A stretch of DNA of 64,000 bases from Cladopsammia gracilis. Lineage: Eukaryota; Cnidaria; Anthozoa; Scleractinia; Dendrophylliidae. The translations under genes were made by a program, and so were the position numbers. A model generated the notes under the pieces. It saw nothing but the letters and a program-made list of their open reading frames with translations. It searched no databases and was not told the DNA's origin. The stretch is taken from contig JAJGOT010000314.1 in NCBI GenBank assembly GCA_022457155.1, positions 715,501 through 779,500 of the forward strand, given 5' to 3'. Position 1 is the first letter of the stretch. Every line of letters begins with the position of its first letter. Shown one piece after another: positions 46,301 to 56,382 of this stretch.

Positions 46301-49300
46301 TTCTGTATACTGTTGTTGTATTTGTGATTAATGGCAAAAATAACTTTAAATGGATGAATGAATGAAGTAATGCACTTTGCATTCTACCTTGGTCTGACCA
46401 ACTCCCTCCGTGGAGTTCCAAGGACGGCTCAGCTAGCAGGGTAGAATTAACCCTCTCTGGTTCACACACACGTACAAGTTCTGTCATTCTATCTCTTGTG
46501 TTTTTCAGAGGCTGTGTAAACAAGCGCATGCTTTTTATTTCATAGAGCCGGCGGTTTTCAATTGAGTGTTGCAATGAATTAAGCGATTGTTTTGGTTATA
46601 GCCATGCTTTATGATTGGCTACAAAATCTCACGCCACTTCCTCAACCAATCAGAAGTAAAGCTAAAACCTATCGTGACTTGTCTGCGCGCGTTTTCCCGC
46701 GCTTGGCGCCGGCTACATGAATTTGCTTCGAGTTCTGATTGGTTCATTGGATTGTCTGAGTCTGTTGTGATTGGCCGAAGTGATCACTTTGGTTTTAGTC
46801 TTACGACACTCAATTAAAAACTGCTCTAAATGGCACTTATAAACTCCTATCAGTTTTCATTGAAATCTCTCTGTATCCTCATTCTTCTTTCTCATCAGAA
46901 TCTCTGTCTGAAGCGGTGAAGATTCTAAAGGTGGAATACTTAGCAGCAGCCATTAACCAACATAAAATGGACCAAGCCATTGTCTTCTGCCGCACAAAAC
47001 TGGATTGTGACAATGCGGAGCAGTACCTGATGACTTTAGGGGGAGGTGAGAGCGAGGAAATAGAAGTTGTTTTTGCTGTGCTAAAAGTATCTGCATTTTA
47101 CGTTATCATTGTTACTTGTGCTCGAATTTTCAATGGGAATTGTTCAGGAGAGATGATCGGGTTATTCTTTTTCTTTTTTTAACTCAAAGTTTCTAATAAA
47201 ATTCAAATGAGAAAGAAGGTGGACAATAGTTGGTAATATTCAAACTCTTGTCTCTCTTAAATACGAATTACCATGAGTTAAATCTGCTTAAAGCTTTATA
47301 GGTGTCGACGAAAGATATTTTAAAAATTCTCGATTTCCTTGCACATTCTCATGTACTCTCAATAACTTTGAACTCTTGTCCACTCTCGTTGAGTACTCAA
47401 CTCTCGTCAGATCACGTCGATTGTCGTTAGGTCACGTTTATTCTCGTAGACTCTCGTCCACTCTCGTCAACTCTCGTCAAGAGAAATCACGTCGATTGTC
47501 GTTAGGTCACGTTTATTCTCGTAGACTCTCGTCCACTCTCGTCAAGAGAAATCACGTCGATTGTCGTTAGGTCACGTTTATTCTCGTAGACTCTCGTCCA
47601 ATCTCGTCAACTCTCGTCAAGAGAAATCACGTCGATTGTCGTTAGGTCACGTTTATTCTCGTAGACTCTCGTCCACTCTCGTCAACTCTCGTCAAATCAC
47701 GTCGACTGTCGTTAGGTCACATTTAGTCTCGTAGACTCTCGTCCACTCTGGTTAAATCATGTCAACTCTTTTCAGCTCTCGTTGCTCTTATCGCGGCCTT
47801 TCGTCAGCTCTCGTCAACTCTCGTCCACTCTCGTCCACTCTCGTAAACTCTCGTCAACTCTCGTCCACTCTCGTCAACTCTCTGCTCGTTTTATCCCAGC
47901 GTAGTACGCTTACTTGTGAACAAACTAAAAATTGTTTTGCTCAGCAATGTGCTTTAAAGGGTACATCGTGTTACTTAGCAACGACTGATGAAGTACCTAT
48001 CACTTTAACTTTCCCACAGGTCCTAAGGCCATGGTCAACGAGTATTCCTGTGTGTGTCTTCATAGCGACAGATCCCCGCAGGAAAGGAAAGCAAACTTAC
48101 AGGCCTTCAAGGTACAATGTTATCTCATTTTATCCTAAGTTTTTACAAATTTTATCTTTCGTCATTTAAGATTTTCCATTTTTTATCCAACTTGGTTTTA
48201 GATTAGCGTATTTAGATTACTTTTTTTCTTTTTAGAATTTTATCTATAAAATTGTAATTAACTAGTTAGTTTTGTTATTTAATGTTGTTGTAATGACCCA
48301 TTAAAGTATAATAGATGGAAAATGCCGGCAATTACTAGAAACTGTTGTGAGCCACCTTAATATGCTAACATGCGATCTCATCTTCATAACTGAAAAGCTA
48401 ATTTGAACATTTCTGTGGAATTTGCACTATTTGAATCAATTGCATTGCTATTTTGCTGCATGTTTGCATGTTTCTTTCATTGAACAGGAAGGTGAAGTAA
48501 GATTCCTTATCTGTACTGACGTAGCAGCAAGAGGCATCGACATAAGTGGTGTACCGTATGGTAAGACTACCTTTTAATCCATCTAAATACATTGATACAA
48601 CGTTTTAGAACAGTTTTCAGTTGCGTGTCTGTCGTAACACCAAAACCAAAGTAATCACTCGCCAATCACAAATGAACCAATCAGAACTCGAAGCAAGTAG
48701 ATGTATCCGGTTCCAAGCGCGGGAAAACGCGTGCAGGGAAGTCACGATTGGTTTTGGTTTTACTTCTGATTGGATAAGAAAGAAGTGCGAGATTCTTTAG
48801 CCAATCACAAAGCGTAGCAATGCAAAAGTGATTTTTTAGGAATGAATGAAACACAGTAGGCTCGACAATCCAGATCAAGGTTTTAATTGTTGCTTTTCCT
48901 TTTCCAGTGGTGAACGTGACATTTCCAGATGATAAACAAAACTATGTTCACAGAATTGGACGAGTAGGAAGAGCGGAGAGGTAAATATGGAAAACACACA
49001 TTCTGTACTAAAGGCAGGTGTTTCTGTACAACATAGTTAGGTTTCTATCTAGGAGTGTTGAAGGAAGGAAGCTTTTGAAAACAACATTGAATGTACGTGA
49101 GATATTTTACGACAAAGTACATGTATCTACACTGCTAGCCGCACGGCAGGCACAGTGATGGTCACAGCAGGAAAGAAGATGCTCGAGGTTGCCAGTGAAG
49201 CTGTTAAGATTCATTTTCTTTTTTATTATTTTCTCGTAGGATGGGACTGGCAATCTCACTTGTTTCAGACGTTAAAGAAAAGGTGACCTTTCAATATATA

Positions 49301-52300
49301 TTTTTTGACTTACTAATGCGATCATATAGAAAAGACCATAAATAAGTAAAAAGGAGACTTCAAAAACTGATTTGTTGTGGAAGCTTATTCTTCATGAAAG
49401 GATTAAAAGGCCCGGGGGGGGGGGGGGGGGGGTACTTCCTAGTAATGGGCTAATGGGGATGTGCCGCTGGATGGGGTCGCATTTTCACGACTGGATTGAC
49501 TATAATGGGGTTGCATTTTCAATAGAGTTACTAGAATGGGGTCGCAAATTGTCGGAATTTTTTGGGGTAAGAAAATTCTGGCAAGGATTTTTTTTGGTAG
49601 TTTTAGCTTGTAAATATTTTCGGCTAACAAATGTACCAGAAGGTTTGTAGGTGAAGAGTAAAGTCTCCTACATTTAATAAATCCGTCAACTCATTTGAAG
49701 ATGACCTAGATAAAAGTGTTCCGAACTCAAGGTAGATGGCTAAACAGAAAGTGACTAAGTTGGGATTGCGAAATTTACATTTACTCAAAAGTGACTAAGA
49801 TGGGGTCTATAATTGGCCACAAAATAGACTATAATGGGGTAGGGGCTCTGAGAGGCCAGCGGCACATATCCAGCAAAAGTTGACCCAAGTACCCCCCCCC
49901 CCCCCCCCCGGGTTAAAAGGACACGCTACTACCAAAATAGCAAAATAGCGCTCACGTTATTTCCATGTTATATCGCCAAATACCACCAAATATACAACTT
50001 AACTGGATAAAAAGAATGTATAGAGCAAAACAGAAGCAGTAGTTTGGAAGTACATTTATTTTCACTACATTGAAGGATAAACGATCACCTGCCTCTGTTA
50101 AAACACCCGGTTTGTATTCACTGTAGGTATGGTACCACTCGTGTTCCAGCCGCGGTAAAGGATGTTATAACACCCGACTAAAGGACCAGGGAGGCTGTGC
50201 CATCTGGTATGACGAGAAACAGGTAAATAAATATCGATATGAGGAATAATGATCATATCGAAAGGCTATGCATGGTGATTATGGACACTGTCTTAATAAG
50301 AGTCTAAACAGAATTATGATCGATGGATTATGTTTTAATTGCAACGGTTGGGTGTTTTGACGTTTCTGTGATGTTTAATAACCTCAGTGATTCCAACTGA
50401 TGTGCCAAAACTTTTCTCGGTCTTTAAAAATTTGCACAGCAAAGCCATAAATTCCACTTAATTCTGGTTTAAAAATCAGATGGTGCACGTTATTCTGTTT
50501 GGAACGTTTCTAAAATTATGAACCACCGGTTGAGGTGATTCGAGTTTTCAACTTTTTTCAATCTCCCAGTTGGTGTGAGTGTATTCTGCACCCGAGTCTC
50601 ATTATGCTTAAAGGCCCAGTATCACCCAAAATGCATTGTGCGCCCAATGCCTCGACGAGTGAATTTAACGCAGTCGAAAATTCCCGTAAGAGCCAATCAC
50701 GAGCGAGCTCGTCATTTGAAAACAAAAACAAACGACGGCAAAGCCGAATGGGTGATACTGGGCCTTTAAATGGTTTCCTATTACTTCAAATTTTTATGTG
50801 ATGATTATAAACCCCTTAGTACCTTTGTGGGCGGCACGGTGGTGTAGTGGTTAGCGCGTCGGACTTTCAACCTGAAGGTCGGTGGTTCGAAGCCTGGTCT
50901 CTGCCGTCGTGTTGTTTCCTTAGACAAGAAACTTTACTCCACACTGTCTCTCTCCACCCAGGTGTATAAATGGGTACCGGCGACAAAATGCTGGGGGTAA
51001 CCCTGCGATGGACTAGCATCCCATCCAGGGGCTAAGGAAACCGGGTTTAAGCTCCGGCCGCTATGAGCCTTCTGGCTCGGGTGCGCGCGTCTTTACTTTT
51101 TACCTTTGCATGGTCGAAATTTCGTCTGCAAGAGTCCATCAGTCCCGCGATTTCCAGCAAAGATGTTTTGCTTAAATGCAACATGACTTAGGCTAAACAC
51201 GTTCTTACATAACAAAATGTATTGCATGGTCTTTTAAGCCGGTAGCTTAGCCCCATGACTTTCAGGCTTGGTTAGGTCTGGACTCTACCATTAGTGATAC
51301 AACATTACCAATGTAAACTATGCGCGGTGAGTGGCTCCATGCCCCAGGTTTCCTTAGACAACGTGCCAAAAACGAATTAAACCCCTTGGTACAAAAAGCC
51401 ACTGCTAGGAAGAGAAATCTGTCAAAATCACTTTGTCGTATTTTCCTGTTTTTCCTTGTTTCTCGTAGTATCTAGCTGATGTTGAAGAGCATCTGGGAGT
51501 CACCATCTCCGTCATTCAACCGAACATGAAAGTTCCAGTCAATGAATTTGATGGTAAAGTAGCGTACGGTGAGAAACGTCGAGGATCAGGTCAGTGATGA
51601 GTGTTGACATTTTGTATCTACTTGGTTCGACATTTCCACACATAACAGTTACGTTGAACAACAAGAAGTCAAATTTATATTTTTTTTGTAATAACACTTA
51701 AAGATGCAGTGTCATGGCGATTTTGACCTTTTTTGATCAAAATCATGCAACAATACATTTCCATGTACTTATTTACAAAATAATACTAAAACACCAAGAG
51801 AGAGAGAGAAATCGACCAATTCTTGAAAGAGGAACAAATCATGTTCTGTTCTAACCCTTTTTGGAAAAGAAAATGTGGTAACTTGAAAAATATTTGGCTA
51901 ACTGTTTTCAAGTTGCAATTCATTCAGACCTTGTTTGTCTATTACTAGAGACACTCGTCAACAGTTTTGGTACATTTTGTGGTAATTTATCACAAAACTG
52001 GACCATTATTCTTTTAAAGGCCCGGCCAAACGAACACAACATTTCAATGCAACATGTTGCAACATGTTGAATGGTGTTGGATCAAGTTTGAAAATGGTCA
52101 AATTTGATCCAACACCGTCCAACATGTTGCATGTTGCATGCTGCATGTTGCATGTTGCATGTTGCATGTTGCAGCAGGGTGGTTTTTGAAATGACACCAA
52201 GTCCCTGTGACACGGCCCCTTTAAGTTTGTTTTAGTCAGATAAAGCCTGACTAATTCTATGACTATATTTGTCACTTGAACTGACCTTTTTAAGTTTCGG

Positions 52301-53400
52301 GCTAAAACAAGTCCTTATATATCTGCGGTAGGACTACCAAATTTCAGCCTCGAACGGTGTAATCTGCAGGTTGCAGGTTCTGCAGGTTGCAGGTGCAGGT
52401 TGCAGGTGCAGGTTGCAGGTTGCAGGTGCAGCTTTTCTCCATGATTTTGACGTGGAAACAATACCCCCGCTTGATTTGTGTACATATCAAGGTACGATTC
52501 TTTTAGGGGAAGTGTTGGGTAGTGAAGGATAGCTTTCATTCATTCATTTTTTACGACATAAAAAAGACAAAAGAGAAATAGCTTGTGACTCGTGACTCGA
52601 ACTTGACTCGTGCTACATGTGATTAAAGTCGAATTGACTTTTAATTATTAACTTCGTACCTGCACCCTGCAACCTGCAACCTGCAACCTGCAACCTGCAA
52701 CCTGCACCCTGCAACCTGCACCCTGCACTCTGCACCCTGCACCCTGTACCCTGCACCCTGCACCTGCACCCTGCAACCTGCAGACCCTGCAACCTGCAGA
52801 TTACACCCTCCGTTTCAGCTTGAAGGTTCTAAATCCACTTGGTTGCATTTTGTGGGTTTTTACTGTAACTGCTCCTAATAAATCCACCTAAGCCATTCTC
52901 CCCCGAAGTCAAAGCTTAAAGCATGTGATATGTGACTTGAACTCTTACATGTAAGTCTGTGAATGAAATCTCGATTATCTCAACATTTAACTCTTCAAAT
53001 CCCTAGAGGGCAAAACATCAAAATTCAAGAAAAATCCCAAATTTCATTTTGTAAAATATCGGAAAACAAATTGTACCATGCAAAAGTACTGCCAAAGAGG
53101 TTTCATTTGAATGATTACACCATAGGATTTCGTCCACAGACTCAAAAGTTAGAACAAATTGTACCATGCAAAAGTACTGCCAAAGAGGTTTCATTTGAAT
53201 GGTTACACCATAGGATTTCATCAACAGACTCAAAAGTTAGAAGTACACTACATGCCTCTGCCATTCTCTTCTCTCTAGGATCCATGTTTGAGACGCACAC
53301 AGCAGAACTGGCGCCATCAGTCAGAGAACTTGCGGAAATGGAGTTTAAGGCGCAGACATCATTCCTTAGCTTACAACATAAGAACTGGATGAAGCACTAG
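40400..53400 (+). CDS. DDX1: DDX1-type DEAD-box RNA helicase, copy B (18 exons, 5'-truncated)
   Basis: Exons: 40400-40423, 40575-40627, 40873-40933, 41956-42027, 42221-42247, 42691-42780, 43086-43136, 43550-43624, 45413-45472, 45869-45920, 46899-47045, 48020-48111, 48488-48560, 48908-48980, 49240-49282, 50127-50222, 51469-51589, 53279-53400. Lengths, phases and GT-AG borders match copy A exactly; no stop or frameshift is seen in 443 codons. By eye I count about 17 silent and 4 amino-acid-changing differences from A (Ile to Val in exon 4, Pro to Ser in exon 9, Ser to Asn and Ile to Val in exon 17). The P-loop, Q motif and SPRY exons are absent from the 24 kb upstream, which hold other elements. 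A complete helicase cannot be made from this copy unless transcripts from elsewhere are spliced in. It may be a recent unprocessed pseudogene or an allelic copy misplaced by assembly. Confidence 0.9.
42885..43000. repeat. Single copy of the 89-bp intronic repeat (intron 7, copy B)
   Basis: Counterpart of 4,075-4,190, almost unchanged. Confidence 0.7.
43303..43396 (+). mobile_element. tRNA-derived SINE fragment beside poly-C (intron 7, copy B)
   Basis: Counterpart of 4,466-4,566: GGTGCGGTGGTCTTGTGGTT and GGTGGTTCGAGCC mark the A and B boxes. The poly-C tract before it is longer than in A. Confidence 0.85.
44649..44794. mobile_element. Short MITE-like element (intron 8, copy B)
   Basis: Counterpart of 5,835-5,980, with ends TAGACCTTTCCC and GGGAAAGGTCTA. 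Confidence 0.7.
46560..46820. repeat. Dispersed 230-250 bp repeat (intron 10, copy B)
   Basis: Counterpart of 8,800-9,040, carrying TTTTCCCGCGCTTGGCGCC and the ATTGG motifs. Confidence 0.7.
47376..47885. repeat. 10-bp minisatellite in intron 11, copy B
   Basis: CTCTCGTCAA and CTCTCGTCCA units with an interspersed longer module, here including CAAGAGAAATCACGTCGA blocks that copy A does not have. The array structure has been reshuffled since duplication. Confidence 0.9.
48620..48860. repeat. Dispersed repeat, inverted orientation (intron 13, copy B)
   Basis: Counterpart of 10,890-11,300 without the palindromic MITE; contains CCAATCAGAACTCGAAGC and GCGCGGGAAAACGCG. Confidence 0.7.
49411..49912. 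mobile_element. 502-bp element with poly-G/poly-C ends and perfect 8-bp target duplication (copy B only)
   Basis: It starts CCCGGGG with about 20 G and ends with about 19 C then GGG. The next inner parts GGTACTT and AAGTACC, and GATGTGCCGCTGG and CCAGCGGCACAT, are also inverted. TTAAAAGG flanks both sides (49,403-49,410 and 49,913-49,920). The empty site in copy A is GGATTTAAGGAACAC at about 11,843. An 8-bp duplication fits hAT-type transposition. The homopolymer ends are unusual. No coding capacity. Confidence 0.9.
50612..50765. mobile_element. 154-bp MITE with TTAA target duplication (copy B only)
   Basis: The ends AGGCCCAGTATCACCC and GGGTGATACTGGGCCT are exact reverse complements, flanked by TTAA at 50,608-50,611 and 50,766-50,769. 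Copy A has a single TTAA in AGCACTTAAATGG at about 12,560. This fits piggyBac-type TTAA targeting. Confidence 0.92.
50828..51100 (+). mobile_element. Full-length tRNA-derived SINE with 8-bp target duplication (copy B only)
   Basis: The head GGCACGGTGGTGTAGTGGTT and GGTGGTTCGAAGCC are A-box and B-box regions. The body contains GTATAAATGGGTACCGGCGA and GGATGGACTAGCATCCCATC-like sequence and a GAGCCTTCTGGCTCGG hairpin near the 3' end. TACCTTTG flanks it at 50,820-50,827 and 51,101-51,108. Copy A has the empty site TTAGTACCTTTGCATGG (TACCTTTG at 12,618-12,625). It is related to the fragment at 4,466-4,566. Confidence 0.93.
52018..52182. mobile_element. Decayed GGCCCGGCCAAACG foldback with CATGTTG repeat (copy B)
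   Basis: The left arm and centre match 13,536-13,640. From about 52,120 the sequence is a tandem CATGTTG/CATGCTG repeat and the right terminus is missing. Confidence 0.8.
52351..52812. mobile_element. 462-bp inverted-end element with TGCAGGT subterminal repeats (copy B only)
   Basis: The left end CGAACGGTGTAATCTGCAGG and right end CCTGCAGATTACACCCTCCG are imperfect reverse complements. Multiple TTGCAGG units on the left mirror CCTGCAA units on the right. TTTCAGCCT and TTTCAGCTT flank it (52,342-52,350 and 52,813-52,821). Copy A has the empty site TTTCAGCCTGAAGG at about 14,624. Repeated subterminal motifs resemble transposase-binding arrays in hAT- or Mutator-type elements. Confidence 0.88.
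53060..53245. repeat. 89-bp tandem satellite, two units (copy B last intron)
   Basis: Counterpart of the four-unit array at 14,866-15,213; the unit number changed after duplication. Confidence 0.88.
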
Positions 53401-54051
53401 CATGCGACTGTTTGCCTTTAAGTGACTCGTGGGGGAGTATTTTGAAATTACTGGATCTTTCAAGTTCACGAACAGAATGGTTCATGTTTGGAAGGTCAAG
53501 CATTTCGGGATGGCAACATATTCCGACCAATCTCCTGGCTAGAGGCTATTTTGAGGTGTACGTTTGGGTTTTGTCGTTCTCCTTTCAGCTTAAGCGCAAG
53601 GTTGATGTGATTTGTATTACTGAACTAAAATATGATCCCATGCAGCTGGTCAAACTGGTTCAATGTTGTTTTCTTAAAAATTGTTTGCCTGATTGGAAAC
53701 ATCGAACAATAAGACCTTGTAAACCAAAAGATGTATCGATGCGCAATTCTAGCACTAAATATTAAATTAAATAAAAAATACAAATAAAGTGGTATAACAT
53801 TATTTCAATCCCGTCCATTCTTGTACATACGAATGCAAACTGATTCAATATGTACACTGTTCTCATACCCGGGTTGCTCATGGTCACCAGTCGTGACCAA
53901 TAGACACTTGATTTTAATTTGCCCTCGCTTCATTTATTATTTATTACACCACACCCTTATACATTACACCAATTCATCAATTACAGGTCTTATAACTTAA
54001 GTTAGAGCAAAAGAACGTAAAGACTGCTTTAAACCCCCTTTTAACACGTTT

Positions 54052-54241
54052 ATGTAACAAACAAAAATTCGCTAACTCGAACCATAACTCATGTTTCCGC
54101 TGTCTACCACCCTACACGAAGCCGTTTCCAACAAGATTCGTCATCATAAGTAGGCGCCTTCACTGTTACGCAGCCCTGTCTATTTCATCCTGGGATGGAG
54201 GCCCATCGTTCGTAACCATGGTTCCTGAATTATCCTTTTTT
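54052..54241 (-). pseudogene. Decayed C-terminal fragment of a Tlde1-like gene, copy B
   Basis: Counterpart of 16,174-16,370. An indel after the HP of the active-site segment puts a stop in the frame (GLHPRMK then stop), so it is more damaged than the copy A relic. Downstream VVDSGNMSYGSS is still readable in another frame. Confidence 0.75.
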
Positions 54242-54247
54242 AACCAA

Positions 54248-54685
54248 ACTTTTTTTTTTAACCAAAATTCTGTTTGTGGGGTTCAGAGCCACCTTAAATT
54301 TTCGAAAATTTAAGGTGCCTCTGAACTCCACCTACAGAATTTTTGCCAAAAGTTGCATCTTATCCTACTGATCAAAATTCGACAATAAAAAAATGGGGTT
54401 CACCGAGTCATTTTTGAGTTATTAACACTTAAAGCTAAAATTAAGGGTGTTTTCAGCACGTTATACTGTTGCTATAGTAACATATTATGTCAAAAATGAT
54501 AACAACGTGTTGACCAATCATTGGGCATTCGTTTGATATTATGATTGTAGCATCAACTGATATAGAGTGGTTTTAATGACCCATCAAAATCGAAGTCTTG
54601 GAAAGTGGTGGAAACTGTTGGGAGCCACCTTAACTTCGGTGATCGGACGAGAACCGGCGCATGTCAACCCGTGACAGTTTACCTT
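54248..54685. other. Copy B-specific insertion containing a foldback-like repeat
   Basis: About 430 bp with no match in copy A. A palindrome lies near 54,280-54,335 (GTTCAGAGCCACCTTAAATT against AATTTAAGGTGCCTCTGAAC). The right part (ATGACCCATCAAAAT through AAACTGTTGGGAGCCACCTT) is related to a segment in DDX1 intron 12 at 10,555-10,628 and 48,290-48,356. Confidence 0.7.
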
Positions 54686-56382
54686 TAATGCTTGGATGCA
54701 GCTTGATAACATTAGCAACCATGATTTTCTTTTTATGGTGATTGACCTTAATTTAATTTGACAATTGGTGGTTTACGGTTATTTCTTTTCCAAAGTTACT
54801 GATCATGGGCATGTCCACAGCCAAGATCACTAGTGTGCGTGAATCTATTTTATTATTGCTACCGAGCCTTGGCGAAGACTTTCCTTGGGCATTATCAAAG
54901 ATTTACTCGTTACTTAACACCTTCAATACTGTTATCGAGGTTGGTTGCTCGTTTAAAACACTCCGAACGTCAGAGTACTTTGTGTGCACAACGAGATCGC
55001 CAGGGCCAAACCTGGAAGAACTAGTGCATGATGGAATATGAGTTCTAAGGAATCACGTGAGAACTTCTAGAAGCGAACTTTTCCTTCCTTTTTTGCCGAG
55101 ACTACACGGCTACGATCTCCAGTTGATATCCCTAAAAACCAAGTATTTATTGTTTTAAGGCCCGAGTTTGGGTGGGGGAATCTATACATCCTGCATGCAT
55201 TAAATAAATTGTATTTCAGGTCTAAATTTCCGTCCATATCCCATATCCTTACTTTTTTATGCCCCAATAAAAATCTCGATTAGTAGATGTTTTTAAATCA
55301 AAATGGATAATGTGGACTTGATCATCACTTTAAACAAAATGTCGCGTGTTCATCTGACTTTTCTGTGTTATGGCTTTGCCCTTCTTCAGTAGCCTGCGAG
55401 CAAGCTATCGGGCTCAGGAGGGGGAGGGAGAAGAAGTCGTTCCTTTCCCCCATCGCCCACATTTCGATGACCATAAATAGTAAAATGCCCAATACGCGAA
55501 GTATTTCATGAAGTAAAGTGTTCGTTATATTGAAGTTGTATTAAATGTAACACATTCACATTGCGTTTGTAGTGGCATCGAAATATAGGCGAGTGGTCGC
55601 TTGCAAGAGATTGCCGTAAAAACAATACAAAAAGTCGCATGTAGTCGCGGTTGCTTACGTAATAGAGCGTATGCACATGACGTCACGGCGGCCATATTGG
55701 TGTACCAAAACAATAGAACGGCGGCCATGTTGGTGTACCAAAACAATCCTGTGGGATTTGAACGCTTTTCTTATGTTAACACTTTCTTTTGTTCCAATAA
55801 ATTTGCATAGCTGCTTGCCACGTGAGTGCATACGCTCTATATATCAAACATGAGACAGTGTTTTATCACAAGATCAAACACTGAGAAGAGAGTTGAAAAT
55901 ACGACGCACTGAATGAAATACTGTGTCGCGTGTTTGATATTACTTCTCAAACAAAATGATTTTAGGAGAAATTAAGGATGCAAAAATGAGTGTTTCAACT
56001 GATTTTTAAACATTAATTTCCTTTGTATTTTCGTCATGAATTGTTATAATGAGTTTGAGAAGAGAGGTTCGAATATAGTGATTTGACTGGAAAAGTTTTA
56101 ATTTGGTAGTTTGGAAAAGTGGTCGCTAAGGAGAGGTGGTCGTATATGGTGGTTCGACTGTCGTGTTGTTTTAGGTTCATCTAATCATAACCAATAGACA
56201 GGTTACATATGAATATTGAACTTATAACCCTTGCTTTATTTCATATTTAATGCACCTTACACCTCTTGATTAACAAACCCAATTACAAGTTTAATACTTG
56301 TATGTTATAGCAAAGAACGAAAAGATTACAACATTGCTCCTGTTTTGCTTGCACAATACCTTATCATAGCTAGCATTTTTTA
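54686..56382. other. Intergenic, no gene recognised (copy B)
   Basis: Matches copy A 17,691-19,250. A block at about 55,663-55,850 is B-specific: AGAGCGTATGCACATGACGT at its left and GTGAGTGCATACGCTCTATA at its right are inverted, suggesting another short MITE. Two GGCGGCCAT-ATTGGTGTACC direct repeats lie inside it. Confidence 0.55.
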
